From Streptococcus pyogenes (GTDB lineage: Bacteria > Bacillota > Bacilli > Lactobacillales > Streptococcaceae): 64,000 bases of DNA. The stretch is taken from NCBI RefSeq assembly GCF_002055535.1, contig NZ_LN831034.1:1798001-1862000 (forward strand), written 5' to 3'. Both the position numbers and the translations under genes were made by a program. Under the pieces are notes generated by a model. It saw only the letters and a list, made by a program, of their open reading frames with translations, was not told where the DNA came from and did not search any database. Positions 38,064-47,269 of the stretch are shown piece after piece; positions within the stretch are counted from its first letter, which is position 1; each line of letters begins with the position of its first letter.

Positions 38064-40262
38064 TTATAGGCCTGGGTATTTTATAGTAGAACCATTCATA
38101 TGTTTTACACGCGCAGAGATTTCCTTATGGCGACCGTTAACCATTGGGCGGGCCTGAGGATTCCCCAAGTAACCACATGTACGTTTGACCACATCAACTG
38201 TTTTAGGGTCATTATTGCCACAGTTTGGGCAAGTAAAACCACGTTCTGTTGGGGTAAAATCGCCTTCAAATTGGCAATTATAGCATTTATCAATAGGCGT
38301 ATTGGTTCCCAAATACCCCACACGATCATAAGCATAGTCCCAAACCGCTTCCAAGGCCTTTGGATTTTGTTGCAAAACAGGATACTCACAGTAGTGGATA
38401 AAACCACCTGAAGCACCTGCTTCTGGATAATCTTTTTCAAAATCTAATTTTTCAAAAGGTGTCGGACTCTTACGCACATCATAGTGAAAAGAATTTGTAT
38501 AGTATTCTTTATCCGTAATATCTGTCACAATGCCAAATTTTTCCGTATCTAAACGACAAAAGCGATCTGTCAAACTTTCTGATGGAGTCGAATAAACAGA
38601 GAAATGATAACCATATTCATCTGACCAATCCTCACAGGCCTGTTTCATTGCCTTGACAATTGACAAGGTAAAAGCTTTAGCATCTGGATTACCTTCCCAT
38701 TGACCACCATAAAAAACAGACGCCACTTCATAAAGACCAATATAGCCAAGAGAGACTGTTGCACGACGATTCTTAAAGAGATCATTTACATTCCCTGTCT
38801 TCTCCAAACGCTTTCCAAAAGCACCATATTGATAAAGAATAGGAGCATTTGCTGGTTTTGCTTCTGTGACACGTTCGACACGATAAATTAAAGCATCCTT
38901 ACTAATTAGCATCCTCTCATTAAACAGCTCCCAAAACTTATCCATATCGCCATTTGATTCCATGGCAATGCGAGGTAAATTGAGGGTGACAACCCCAAGA
39001 TTCATACGGCCTGAGGTCACATCTTGCCCATTTTCATCTTTCCAGCCTTGAAGGAAAGAGCGGCATCCCATTGGAGATTTGAAAGATCCTGTCAAATCAA
39101 TAATTTTATCATAAGATAACATATCCGGGTACATCCGCTTAGTCGCACATTCTAAAGCCAAAGTCTTAATATCATAGTTTGGTGAATCTGGTTCTAAATT
39201 CAAGCCACGTTTAACCGTGAAAATTAATTTAGGGAAAATAGCCGTGCGATGTTCACTACCAAGACCATTAATCCGAATGGTCAAAATAGCTTTTTGAATC
39301 TCACGTTCAAACCAAGACGTCCCCAAACCAAATCCTAAAGAAGTAAATGGTGTTTGACCATTAGACGTAAAGAGCGTATTAATTTCATACTCCAAAGACT
39401 GCATCGCATCATAAATATCTTTTTGAGTCTTTTCAAAAGCATAGCTTTCTCTCTTAGTCTCAACGATCCATTTCTTAGCATCAGCCATATGTTTTTTAAA
39501 GTTAAGCTCCGCATATGGGGCTAAAAACTCGTCAATGCGATCAGCTGTGCATCCGCCGTACTGACTTGATGCTACATTCGCAATAATCTGTGAGATCTGA
39601 GCTGTTGCAGTTTGAATAGACTTGGGACTTTCCACTTCAGCATTACCAATTTTAAAGCCATTGGCTAACATGCCCTTAAAGTCAATTAAACAGCAGTTCG
39701 TCATCGGTGTATAAGGACTGTAATCCAAATCATGGTAATGGATATCTCCTTTTTGATGAGCATTAGCAACATGCGAAGGTAACATTTTTAAACCAATCGA
39801 TTTCCCTACGATTCCAGCAGTTAAATCTCGTTGAGTATTAAAAACATCGCTATCTTTGTTAGCATTTTCATTAACAACTGTTTGATCTTTATTAATTAAT
39901 TTATCAATAGAAAAATTGATATCTGTTGCTTGTGAACGTGCAAAGTCACGCTGAGTACGATAATTAATGTATTCTTTTGCAATAGCATATTCATTAGCTG
40001 CAAGAAGCTTATGCTCTACAATATTTTGGATTTCATAAATTTTGATATTAGTTGGAAAACGCTCAATAATTTCTGCTATAATGCGATCAGAAATAGCCTC
40101 TAATTTAGCCTCAACAAGTGGCGACATCCGAGTTACTTTCATGCTTGCTTTTAATAAAGCACTATAGATTTTTGTACTATCAAAATTAACAAGGCGACCA
40201 TCTCGTTTAATCACTTTAATATCAGGTTGAACAGTCACCTTGTCTTCTTCTAAACTTACCAT
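38064..40262 (-). CDS. nrdD: Anaerobic ribonucleoside-triphosphate reductase NrdD
   Basis: This class III reductase makes dNTPs without oxygen, using a glycyl radical and formate. It has 732 residues. The N-terminal ATP-cone (about 15-105, VIKRDGRLVNFDSTKI) is the allosteric site. The radical Gly is G697 in KRTCGYLGNPQARPMVNG. A four-Cys zinc site is formed by CYNCQFEGDF and FTCPNCGNN near 662-683. AGGAGA precedes the ATG. NrdR boxes overlie the promoter. It is separated from nrdG by three other genes and a terminator, unlike the adjacent pair in many bacteria. Confidence 0.97.
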   Translation of the reverse strand: MVSLEEDKVTVQPDIKVIKRDGRLVNFDSTKIYSALLKASMKVTRMSPLVEAKLEAISDRIIAEIIERFPTNIKIYEIQNIVEHKLLAANEYAIAKEYINYRTQRDFARSQATDINFSIDKLINKDQTVVNENANKDSDVFNTQRDLTAGIVGKSIGLKMLPSHVANAHQKGDIHYHDLDYSPYTPMTNCCLIDFKGMLANGFKIGNAEVESPKSIQTATAQISQIIANVASSQYGGCTADRIDEFLAPYAELNFKKHMADAKKWIVETKRESYAFEKTQKDIYDAMQSLEYEINTLFTSNGQTPFTSLGFGLGTSWFEREIQKAILTIRINGLGSEHRTAIFPKLIFTVKRGLNLEPDSPNYDIKTLALECATKRMYPDMLSYDKIIDLTGSFKSPMGCRSFLQGWKDENGQDVTSGRMNLGVVTLNLPRIAMESNGDMDKFWELFNERMLISKDALIYRVERVTEAKPANAPILYQYGAFGKRLEKTGNVNDLFKNRRATVSLGYIGLYEVASVFYGGQWEGNPDAKAFTLSIVKAMKQACEDWSDEYGYHFSVYSTPSESLTDRFCRLDTEKFGIVTDITDKEYYTNSFHYDVRKSPTPFEKLDFEKDYPEAGASGGFIHYCEYPVLQQNPKALEAVWDYAYDRVGYLGTNTPIDKCYNCQFEGDFTPTERGFTCPNCGNNDPKTVDVVKRTCGYLGNPQARPMVNGRHKEISARVKHMNGSTIKYPGL

Positions 40263-40283
40263 ATCAAATCTCCTTACGGAACT

Positions 40284-40311
40284 ATTATATCACGACAACT
40301 AAAAAAATCAA
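40284..40311 (-). promoter_or_regulatory. nrdD promoter
   Basis: On the minus strand -35 TTGATT (40306-40311), a 16-base spacer and -10 TATAAT (40284-40289) form the promoter. The -35 overlaps the first NrdR box. Confidence 0.7.
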
Positions 40312-40353
40312 TATATTGTGTCAAGTTTTTTGCTCGAACACAATATATTGATA
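40306..40353. promoter_or_regulatory. Pair of NrdR boxes
   Basis: AATCAATATATTGTGT (40306-40321) and ACACAATATATTGATA (40338-40353) share the perfect palindromic core CAATATATTG. The cores are 32 bases apart, about three helical turns, as usual for paired NrdR sites. NrdR represses ribonucleotide reductase genes when dATP is high. Confidence 0.92.
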
Positions 40354-40358
40354 TTAAA

Positions 40359-41918
40359 TTACTTTTTCTGATAAACAATAAAACTTTTTGTCGTTATCTG
40401 TTTATCTACTTTGTAATTAGTAGATAATACTTTTTGAATGATTTTAGGCAGGTTTTTATAGCGATTAACAACGATATAAGCAGCCTTATTTTCTAATAAT
40501 TCATCTTCTAATATTTTTCGATGACTCTCTTTTTGCGTATTGATGTCAGGAGAACTAAATTGAGAAACAGATTTAGCTTTACTGTCCAAATAAATTTTAG
40601 AAGTATCATCCCAAACATAAATAGATTGAGTTTTATTTAGTTTCTGTTCTAAATAACTAGCAATATGATCACGCTCCTGATTAAGAGGAATACTACTAAT
40701 GAAACAATAAGTAGAACAGATTAGTATTGTCCCTACAATTAAAATTGGCAAATAAAAGTGTCTCTTAAGATAAATCATCATTACTCGACCAACACCATTT
40801 TTACCATGACGTCTGCGATGACTACTCTGACCTAATCCTATACCATACTGATAGCCAACAGGAATAGCAGTCAAAATTAATCCAAAAGGTAAAAGAGGTA
40901 AAAGATGATAGGGGCGATAGTCTTGTGAAAATATAGCCACAAGTATAGATTCTAGAATGACCATGACAAATAGCCACTTGACGACCCTATCAGAATTGTT
41001 TTTAAATCGCCTAATGACATTCTCCATTCCCGTCAAAAGACCAAGCCCCAAAGCGAAGAACAACTGAATAGCCAGTCCAAAAAGCAACGATAAGTTTCCT
41101 GATTTAAAAAAAGTAAAAGGATAAATCATCGTTTGTGATAAATAAGGATTTAGCACTTGTAAGTTCAAAATGAAATATCCTGCTGTGTAAAAAACTAAAA
41201 TCATTCCAAAAATCGAAGCTAGCAGTTGATAAAAACCTCTTGCAAGATGCTTTTGGCTTATATTATAAGAAAAAACTGTCACACAAGCAAAAGACCAAAA
41301 GATAAGGGTACTCGGGTCAATTAGCATTGCAAGAGCACCTACAAAGCCAAAAAGAATAAATGCCTCATCTTTCACTAAACAGGCAAAATACTTAGTTAAA
41401 AACCAAGCCGATATTAATATAAATGGCATAGCCAGTTGAGTAGGATACAATCCCCCAAAACCAAGACTAACAGATAATAAATAGTAGCTAATTGAAAAAG
41501 TTAAAGCCACTTTTTGAAAGCCTGTCATATAATTAATGAGTTTATAAAGATATAAACCAGATAAGTAAAAACAAAACACCTGAACAAAGACTAGCCAAAG
41601 TGTCGATCCCAAATAATAACTTAATGCAATGATAACAAAGTAAAAGAGCCCTCCTGTTGTAAAAGCAGCACTATAGGGAAGTTGCCCCTTCGTTAACATC
41701 ATTCCTATATATAAGTTTTGGGACTGAAGACCATTGGCTGCATCTGTTAAAAAAGGTACTGCAATTGTTAAAGAACTGATAATAATGCTAAAGAAAAGCA
41801 GATAGCATTTATGAAGCCGAGGTACTTTAGTTTCATATTGAGTGGTGTGTACTCGTGGGCCATCGTTGGCCAGTTCTATCGTCTCTTTTCGGATGAATTC
41901 ATCGTTTAACTCGATCAC
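40359..41918 (-). CDS. Polytopic membrane protein, GT-C glycosyltransferase-like
   Basis: This is a 519-residue integral membrane protein with about ten or more hydrophobic segments up to residue ~400, then a soluble tail of about 110 residues. The pattern resembles GT-C enzymes (a first extracytoplasmic loop with acidic residues, TDAANGLQSQNLYIGMML), which transfer sugars from lipid carriers, but I see no decisive motif. The start is GTG at 41918 with GGAGA 8 bases upstream. It stands alone. Its stop lies just before the upstream NrdR box of nrdD, so nrdD control DNA abuts its 3' end. Confidence 0.7.
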   Translation of the reverse strand: MIELNDEFIRKETIELANDGPRVHTTQYETKVPRLHKCYLLFFSIIISSLTIAVPFLTDAANGLQSQNLYIGMMLTKGQLPYSAAFTTGGLFYFVIIALSYYLGSTLWLVFVQVFCFYLSGLYLYKLINYMTGFQKVALTFSISYYLLSVSLGFGGLYPTQLAMPFILISAWFLTKYFACLVKDEAFILFGFVGALAMLIDPSTLIFWSFACVTVFSYNISQKHLARGFYQLLASIFGMILVFYTAGYFILNLQVLNPYLSQTMIYPFTFFKSGNLSLLFGLAIQLFFALGLGLLTGMENVIRRFKNNSDRVVKWLFVMVILESILVAIFSQDYRPYHLLPLLPFGLILTAIPVGYQYGIGLGQSSHRRRHGKNGVGRVMMIYLKRHFYLPILIVGTILICSTYCFISSIPLNQERDHIASYLEQKLNKTQSIYVWDDTSKIYLDSKAKSVSQFSSPDINTQKESHRKILEDELLENKAAYIVVNRYKNLPKIIQKVLSTNYKVDKQITTKSFIVYQKK

Positions 41919-42136
41919 TATTTTTCTCCTTGAAATATCATATTCTCTAACGATTCAATAAAAGCAATATTTCTTCATATCACTAGTCTAACATAGCTAT
42001 TATCCATTATTTTTTAGTATGAGATAAATAACATGACTTTGTATTGCACATAGCAAAGTGACAGTACATAAACAAAGTAAGTTGAAAAATGATATTATCG
42101 TCAAAGAATATTATAAAACAAGTATAACAGAATCTT

Positions 42137-42247
42137 TTATTTAGTCAATTTCTGATATATTTTCACATACTGTAATAATTCTCTAAATATATGCAAAGGT
42201 TTAGCCTTATAATTATTAATAAATTTATCATTTAATTCTTTTATCAT
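42137..42247 (-). CDS. Possible 36-residue peptide gene
   Basis: From ATG 42247 the minus strand reads MIKELNDKFINNYKAKPLHI and continues FRELLQYVKIYQKLTK to a TAA. The ribosome site AGGAGGTGATA is a full match to the 16S tail, directly before the ATG. The peptide is basic and could form an amphipathic helix; there is no double-Gly leader or signal peptide. It lies after the DUF1292-operon terminator and about 220 bases before the membrane-protein gene. The surrounding DNA (41919-42136) is AT-rich and otherwise empty. I do not recognise it. Confidence 0.45.
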   Translation of the reverse strand: MIKELNDKFINNYKAKPLHIFRELLQYVKIYQKLTK

Positions 42248-42282
42248 TATCACCTCCTGCTTATTTATTCGAAAATAACATT

Positions 42283-42310
42283 AAAAAAATAGCCCTCACG
42301 GCTACTTTTT
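42283..42310. terminator. Terminator of the ireB-ruvX-DUF1292 operon
   Basis: TAGCC-CTCAC-GGCTA is flanked by A-rich and T-rich tracts. It is palindromic enough for both strands. Confidence 0.8.
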
Positions 42311-42330
42311 AACATAGTGTCACTAACAAT

Positions 42331-42636
42331 TTAGTTCTCATCTAGAAAACTATTAAATACCTCTTCAATCATATCCCATTCAGCATCTGAATCCTCAGGA
42401 ATCGGTTGTAAATCCCCTTCAGTACCATCTTCATTTTCAGTAAATGAATAGGCTTGGATTTCAATTTCACCAGACTCATCTTCTTCAGATCCCGCTGGAA
42501 CCAAGAGAACATAATTTTTACCAAACTCTTCACGACCATCAATTGTTAATAAAATTTCAAACAAGGTTTCATTTCCTTGTTCATCCACAAGTGTGATAAC
42601 TTCGTGTTGGTGGTCATTTTCATGATTATGTGTCAT
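42331..42636 (-). CDS. DUF1292 (UPF0473) family protein
   Basis: This is a 101-residue, strongly acidic protein of the YrzB/DUF1292 type, widespread in Firmicutes and with unknown function. The core [16 protein letters not shown] and YVLLVPAG are typical, followed by an acidic tail. It is last of the conserved three-gene operon ireB-ruvX-DUF1292 and lies 11 bases after ruvX. AAGGAGA precedes the ATG. Confidence 0.9.
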
Positions 42637-42647
42637 TTTTTATCTCC

Positions 42648-43067
42648 TTAAAAATTCCGATTTAAATAGTTCTGTAAAATGAGTTGTGCAGCTAATTTAT
42701 CAATGACTTTTTTTCGCTTACCACGACTAATGTCAGCTTGCTCAATAAGCATACGCTTTGCCTCAACAGTCGTCAATCGTTCATCTTGATAATGGACTGG
42801 AAGTCCAAAGAGGTGCTCTATGTGGTTTCCATAAGTTATACTTGCATCAACACGTGGACCATTGGTGTTATTCATATTTTTTGGCAATCCAATAACAAAC
42901 TGTTCAACTTGGTACTGCTTAACAAGCTCTTCTAAACGTGTAAAGCCAAATTCTGCTTTTTCCTCATCAATCTTGATAATTTCAAGTCCTTGGGCTGTAA
43001 AGCCAAGAGGATCACTAATAGCTACACCAACCGTTTTCGAGCCAACATCAAGTCCCATTATTCTCAT
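42648..43067 (-). CDS. ruvX: RuvX/YqgF-family nuclease
   Basis: This RNase H-fold protein of 139 residues is a putative Holliday-junction resolvase, also implicated in pre-16S rRNA processing in other bacteria. Catalytic Asp is in [20 protein letters not shown] near residue 6, with [10 protein letters not shown] near 60 and the second acidic patch in [11 protein letters not shown] near 97. Its ATG overlaps the ireB stop by 4 bases (ATGA). Confidence 0.93.
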   Translation of the reverse strand: MRIMGLDVGSKTVGVAISDPLGFTAQGLEIIKIDEEKAEFGFTRLEELVKQYQVEQFVIGLPKNMNNTNGPRVDASITYGNHIEHLFGLPVHYQDERLTTVEAKRMLIEQADISRGKRKKVIDKLAAQLILQNYLNRNF

Positions 43068-43333
43068 TTAACATCAATTCCATTTCCTTGTAAATAGTAG
43101 CGAACAAGTTCTTCTACAATTTCATCACGTTCATATTTACGAATCTGATTTCGAGCATCATTATAACGAGGAACATAAGCTGGGTCCCCACTCAAGACAT
43201 AACCAACAATTTGATTAATTGGATTATAACCCTTTTCATCAAGTGAATGATAGACTGCTGTTAATGTTTCACTAATTTGTCGTTTGTCGCCATCATCCAA
43301 CTTAAAGCGGACTGTTTCATCTGTAAATCCCAT
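43064..43333 (-). CDS. ireB: IreB-family regulatory protein (UPF0297)
   Basis: This is an 89-residue protein of the IreB family. In enterococci IreB is a substrate of the Ser/Thr kinase IreK and influences cephalosporin tolerance. The start [14 protein letters not shown] contains the conserved Thr residues used as phosphorylation sites in the family. YLQGNG is near the end. It is the first gene of the operon with a good promoter. Confidence 0.9.
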   Translation of the reverse strand: MGFTDETVRFKLDDGDKRQISETLTAVYHSLDEKGYNPINQIVGYVLSGDPAYVPRYNDARNQIRKYERDEIVEELVRYYLQGNGIDVK

Positions 43334-43370
43334 ACTTACACCTTCTTTCTAAAATTAAGTGCTATGCTTT

Positions 43371-43399
43371 ATTATAGCTTATTTCTATTAAATAAACAA
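43371..43399 (-). promoter_or_regulatory. ireB operon promoter
   Basis: On the minus strand -35 TTGTTT (43394-43399), a 17-base spacer and perfect -10 TATAAT (43371-43376) form the promoter. Confidence 0.82.
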
Positions 43400-43419
43400 G
43401 AATTTCAAGCGAAGAAGGT

Positions 43420-43447
43420 ATTTAAAAAAAGCTCTACAAGAGCTTTT
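43420..43447 (-). terminator. spxA2 terminator
   Basis: AAAAGCTCT-ACA-AGAGCTTTT has a T-run on the minus strand and overlaps the spxA2 stop codon. Confidence 0.85.
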
Positions 43448-43844
43448 AGAGTGCAGCACGTAATCGTGCTTCAGTATTTTCAATATTACGAATAGAGCGA
43501 GGTAAAAAAGCACGAATATCGTCTTCTTTGTAGCCTACTTGCAGACGTTTATCATCAATCAAAATGGGACTTTTAAGGATGCGCGGGTTATCTTGAATCA
43601 AATCAATAACCTCACTAACACTTAATTCTTCAATATCGCAATCGAGAGCTTTGGCATAACGATTTTTAGATGAAACAATGCTCTCCACTCCATTTTCGGT
43701 TTTTGATAAAATTGCTAAAATTTCTTCTTTAGTTAGCGGTTCTTTTCCTAAGTTCTGTTCTTTATAAGCAAGCTTATGGGCATTTAGCCAAGTTTTGGCT
43801 TTCTTGCAGCTCGTACAACTTGAAATCGTGTAAATTTTAATCAT
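43446..43844 (-). CDS. spxA2: Spx-family regulator SpxA2
   Basis: Spx proteins bind the RNA polymerase alpha C-terminal domain and redirect transcription under thiol and envelope stress. ClpXP degrades them. The protein has 132 residues and an ArsC-like fold. The redox switch CxxC is C10-TS-C13. RILKSPILIDD carries the conserved Arg region. Streptococci have two paralogs; position next to recA, as in S. mutans, supports SpxA2. It has a promoter with an extended -10 and stands alone. Confidence 0.92.
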   Translation of the reverse strand: MIKIYTISSCTSCKKAKTWLNAHKLAYKEQNLGKEPLTKEEILAILSKTENGVESIVSSKNRYAKALDCDIEELSVSEVIDLIQDNPRILKSPILIDDKRLQVGYKEDDIRAFLPRSIRNIENTEARLRAAL

Positions 43845-43878
43845 GTTGCTGACTCACTTTCTATTTCGTGATAGCTTT

Positions 43879-43887
43879 ATTGTAGCA
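43879..43887 (-). promoter_or_regulatory. spxA2 promoter (extended -10)
   Basis: The minus strand reads TGC-TACAAT (-10 at 43879-43884) with a poor -35. The rest of the 43888-44111 gap has no gene. Confidence 0.55.
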
Positions 43888-43905
43888 CAGTTTCTTATCT
43901 ATAAA

Positions 43906-43933
43906 TATAGGTCTTTGGACCTATTTTTTTAAT
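43906..43933 (+). terminator. Plus-strand terminator-like hairpin upstream of spxA2
   Basis: ATAGGTC-TTTG-GACCTAT is followed by T7 on the plus strand, although no plus-strand gene lies to its left. It sits just upstream of the spxA2 promoter. Confidence 0.5.
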
Positions 43934-44111
43934 TTTAAAGATATTATCTTTGTAAAATAAGGTTTTTCACCTGTATTCCCTTGAATTATTAGTTATTTTA
44001 ATTTTATATCAGTTAACCTAAGTTCTGCTCTCTCACATCTTTTTAAATGATGGTTTCTATTCACCCACACACCTATGAACAGTAGTCCTACTAACCTTTA
44101 AAAATACATTT

Positions 44112-44136
44112 TAAAAAGCCCTGAAGGGCTCTTTTT
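44112..44136 (-). terminator. recA terminator
   Basis: AGCCC-TGAA-GGGCT is flanked by A and T tracts and directly follows the recA stop. Confidence 0.88.
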
Positions 44137-45271
44137 AATCTTCAATTTCAATACCATTATCTAAATCTAAAGCAAGATCATCGGTTTCTTCTGATGCTAC
44201 TGCCATAGCAGATTCTTCTTCGCTTTCTTCAAGCAAACCAAATTTAACACGTACTTTAAGGTCGATTTCATCAAACAATTCTGGGTGATCGGCCAAATAA
44301 CGCTTAGCATTTTCAGAACCTTGGCCAATCTTCTCACCATTATAAGAGAACCAAGCACCTGCTTTTTGGATAATGTCCAAATCAGAAGCAATTTTCACAA
44401 GCTCCCCTGTACGAGAAATACCTTCCCCATACATGATTTCAACTTCTGCTACCTTAAATGGCGGAGCGACCTTGTTTTTAACAACCTTGATTTTGGTCTC
44501 CTTACCAATACTGCTATCTTTTTGGTCACCAGTTCCTTTAATTTGAGTTGTTCCACGCACATCCAGCCGAACAGAAGCATAGAATTTCAAAGCTCGACCA
44601 CCTGGTGTTGTTTCAGGATTTCCAAACATCACACCAACTTTTTCACGCAATTGGTTAATAAAGATAGCGATAGTTTTTGTTTTATTAATAGAAGCTGATA
44701 ATTTACGCATGGCCTGACTCATCATACGTGCTTGCAATCCGACATGGCTATCGCCAATATCACCATCAATTTCAGCACGTGGCACTAAAGCTGCTACTGA
44801 ATCGACAACAACCAGATCAACCGCACCAGAATCAATCAATTTACCTGCAATTTCAAGTCCTTGTTCTCCAGAATCTGGTTGAGACAAGAGGAGTTCATCA
44901 ATATTAACCCCAAGCGCAGCAGCATAAGCTGGATCAAGCGCATGCTCGGCATCGATAAAGGCTGCGATTCCACCTTCTTTTTGAGCTTGTGCTACAGCAT
45001 GTAAAGCCACAGTCGTTTTACCGGAAGACTCTGGACCATAGATTTCGATGATACGTCCTTTAGGATAACCACCAGCTCCAAGCGCAATATCAAGAGCTAG
45101 ACTTCCTGAACTCATAACCTGAACTTTTTGCTCTGCACGTTCTCCTAATCGCATCACTGCACCCTTACCAAAATCTTTTTCAATATTTTTCAAAGCATCA
45201 TCAAGGGCTTTGCGACGTTCGTCACCAAACTTCTTAGTGATTTCTTCATTCTTTTTTAATTTTTTTGCCAA
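44135..45271 (-). CDS. recA: Recombinase RecA
   Basis: RecA forms filaments on single-stranded DNA for homologous recombination, transformation and the damage response. It has 378 residues. Walker A is GPESSGKTT near 79. Walker B is [10 protein letters not shown] near 155-164, and the L2 loop region [22 protein letters not shown] follows (first 20 residues [20 protein letters not shown]). The start is TTG at 45271 ([10 protein letters not shown]), with GGAGA 6 bases upstream. It follows cinA by 88 bases; transcription can come from the cinA cin-box promoter or from a nearer extended -10. Confidence 0.98.
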   Translation of the reverse strand: MAKKLKKNEEITKKFGDERRKALDDALKNIEKDFGKGAVMRLGERAEQKVQVMSSGSLALDIALGAGGYPKGRIIEIYGPESSGKTTVALHAVAQAQKEGGIAAFIDAEHALDPAYAAALGVNIDELLLSQPDSGEQGLEIAGKLIDSGAVDLVVVDSVAALVPRAEIDGDIGDSHVGLQARMMSQAMRKLSASINKTKTIAIFINQLREKVGVMFGNPETTPGGRALKFYASVRLDVRGTTQIKGTGDQKDSSIGKETKIKVVKNKVAPPFKVAEVEIMYGEGISRTGELVKIASDLDIIQKAGAWFSYNGEKIGQGSENAKRYLADHPELFDEIDLKVRVKFGLLEESEEESAMAVASEETDDLALDLDNGIEIED

Positions 45272-45358
45272 TACTTTCTCCTCTTTTTTAACAAACCATC
45301 GTCAGCAGGATTAATCTACATAATTGTAAACCATATCCTACTATAGCTACTAAATAAC

Positions 45359-45367
45359 ATTATAGCA
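45359..45367 (-). promoter_or_regulatory. Possible recA-proximal promoter
   Basis: The minus strand reads TGC-TATAAT (-10 at 45359-45364), overlapping the end of cinA. It would give basal recA expression independent of competence. Confidence 0.5.
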
Positions 45368-46631
45368 AATTCTCAAGTTTTAATAAAGTTTTACGGACCA
45401 TATTAAAAGCATGTAAAGTAGCGATATAGCGCACATCCAAACGACTTCGCCCGCTAATCAAAACCTTTATTGATTCTACCTTATTTTGAGTGGCAAGACC
45501 AATGAAAACTGTACCTGCAGGCTGTTCCTCCAACATATCTGGTCCGGCAACACCTGTTAAACTTACCCCAATATCAGCACCAGTCAATAACCTTGCTTGC
45601 TCCGCCATCCCCTCGGCCGTATAAGCACTAACAACGCCATGCGATTTCAACTCCTCTAAAGGAAGGCCTAGCATTTTCGCTTTTTCTTCCATGCTATAAG
45701 TCACAAAGCCTCCATTGAATACTTGAGAAGCTCCTGGAAAACTCGCCAAAGTTGACTGAAATAATCCCGCGGTTAGACTTTCTGCTGCTGTAATTGTCTT
45801 ATCATATTTTACTAAGAGCTCAAATGTCTCACGCGCTAAGGAATTATCCTCCCCATAGCCATAAAAGACATCAGCTAAGGGTTGACCTTCAAGAGTTTTT
45901 CGGGATAGTAGCTGCGCTTCTAGCTGACCTAACTTTTTATCTGCCAGAGCTTGGTTTTCAGTTTTTGTTGATAAGCGAAGAGTCACTTCGCCAGTCTTAG
46001 CATACGGAGCAATGGTTGGATCAGTTTGATTCTCAATAAAATCTGACAAGACTGTTACCAACTGACTTTCCCCAATACCAAAAAAGCGTAGTACCTTTGA
46101 ATACAATGTACTGTATTGTTTTGACAGAAGTGGTACCAATTCTTCATTTACCATCGGCTTCAATTCACTTGGAGGACCCGGTAAGACAACATAACTAATA
46201 CCATCGACTGTGATGAACCCACCAACCGCAAGACCAGTTTTATTTGGCAAAGGGATTGACCCTTCAATCACTTGTGCCTGTCGCTCATTATTTGGTGTCC
46301 GTGATGAAGGCTTGCGCTTAGCAAAAAAGTCATCTAGTTTCTGACAAGCTTGCTCATCATAAACCAAGTCTTTCCTAAGGTACTTTGCTAAAGTTTGTTT
46401 GGTTAAATCATCTTTCGTTGGACCAAGGCCACCACATAAAATTACCAAGTTACTACGCTGACTAGCAGTTGTAATCACTGAAAGTAAACGCTCCTCGTTG
46501 TCCCCAACAGCCGTTTGAAAATAGACATCAATACCTAGCTCTGCCATTTTTTCCGACAGAAATTGAGCATTGGTATTCACAATTTGACCAGTCAAAATTT
46601 CGGTACCTACTGCAATCAGTTCAGCTTTCAT
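45360..46631 (-). CDS. cinA: Competence/damage-inducible protein CinA
   Basis: This is a 423-residue protein with an N-terminal MoaB/MogA-like domain ([27 protein letters not shown]) and a C-terminal CinA domain ([23 protein letters not shown]) that acts as nicotinamide-nucleotide amidase in other bacteria. In pneumococcus CinA is induced with recA in competence and helps bring RecA to the membrane. A cin-box lies 17 bases upstream of the ATG. The ribosome site is AGGTGGGG. Confidence 0.96.
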   Translation of the reverse strand: MKAELIAVGTEILTGQIVNTNAQFLSEKMAELGIDVYFQTAVGDNEERLLSVITTASQRSNLVILCGGLGPTKDDLTKQTLAKYLRKDLVYDEQACQKLDDFFAKRKPSSRTPNNERQAQVIEGSIPLPNKTGLAVGGFITVDGISYVVLPGPPSELKPMVNEELVPLLSKQYSTLYSKVLRFFGIGESQLVTVLSDFIENQTDPTIAPYAKTGEVTLRLSTKTENQALADKKLGQLEAQLLSRKTLEGQPLADVFYGYGEDNSLARETFELLVKYDKTITAAESLTAGLFQSTLASFPGASQVFNGGFVTYSMEEKAKMLGLPLEELKSHGVVSAYTAEGMAEQARLLTGADIGVSLTGVAGPDMLEEQPAGTVFIGLATQNKVESIKVLISGRSRLDVRYIATLHAFNMVRKTLLKLENLL

Positions 46632-46648
46632 TTCCCCACCTACTTATC

Positions 46649-46656
46649 TATTCGTA
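46649..46656 (-). promoter_or_regulatory. cin-box (ComX/SigX promoter) of cinA-recA
   Basis: The minus strand reads TACGAATA, a perfect match to the late-competence promoter core recognised by the alternative sigma factor ComX. It lies 17 bases before cinA and just after the tag terminator. Confidence 0.9.
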
Positions 46657-46674
46657 ATCTGATCTCATTTTATC

Positions 46675-46709
46675 AAAAAATCTTCCAATTCACGAAGAAT
46701 TAGAAGATT
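46675..46709 (-). terminator. tag terminator
   Basis: AATCTTC/GAAGATT plus AATTC/GAATT form a long stem with an ACGAA loop and T6 on the minus strand. The stem overlaps the 3' end of tag. Confidence 0.8.
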
Positions 46710-47260
46710 CTATTGAAAACACAAGCCTCTTCATGGTCATTTACCAGACCCGATGCTTGCATAAAAGAATAAACCGTTGTAGGCCCTAAAAATTTAAATC
46801 CTCTTTTCTTTAAATCCTTAGCTAAGCGAATAGATAATTCTGTTTGAGCAGGAACAAGATTCTCTTGATTGACAAGGTTGTTAATTGGCTTTCCCCCAAC
46901 AAAATTCCAGAGATAAGTTGAAAAACTACCAAACTCTTTTTGAATTTTCTGTACTGCGATAGCGTTGTTGACAGTTGCTGCTAGCTTTAGCTTGTGGCGG
47001 ATAATGGATGGATTCTCTAAAGCATCAGCCATTTCCTCCGAGGTAAAGGTTGCAACCGATGCAATGTCGTAATGATGAAAAACAGTTCTGAAAGCTTGGC
47101 GTTTTTTCAAAACAGTCAGCCAGGATAAGCCTGACTGGTAACTTTCAAGGCACAGCAATTCAAAAAAATCTCTATCATCATCCAGGGGTTGACCCCATTC
47201 TAAATCGTGGTAATCACAGTAAAGCTGGTTATCCTTAGGAACCCATGAGCAACGTTTCAT
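46700..47260 (-). CDS. tag: DNA-3-methyladenine glycosylase I
   Basis: Tag removes 3-methyladenine from alkylated DNA. It has 186 residues. The zinc-binding N-terminus MKRCSWVP, the family signature YHDLEWGQP, and the C-terminal NDHEEACVF (His and Cys ligands) are all present. The ATG at 47260 is chosen with GGGTAGG 8 bases upstream; a GTG three codons earlier would overlap that ribosome site. It follows ruvA directly, in the mutL-transporter-ruvA-tag series. A parS-like palindrome overlaps the start codon. Confidence 0.94.
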   Translation of the reverse strand: MKRCSWVPKDNQLYCDYHDLEWGQPLDDDRDFFELLCLESYQSGLSWLTVLKKRQAFRTVFHHYDIASVATFTSEEMADALENPSIIRHKLKLAATVNNAIAVQKIQKEFGSFSTYLWNFVGGKPINNLVNQENLVPAQTELSIRLAKDLKKRGFKFLGPTTVYSFMQASGLVNDHEEACVFNRIF

Positions 47261-47268
47261 GTGAAACA
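47253..47268. promoter_or_regulatory. parS-like site over the tag start codon
   Basis: The minus strand reads TGTTTCACATGAAACG. The ParB/Spo0J site consensus is TGTTTCACGTGAAACA, so 14 of 16 bases match, with one change in the 14-base core. Confidence 0.65.
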
Positions 47269-47269
47269 C

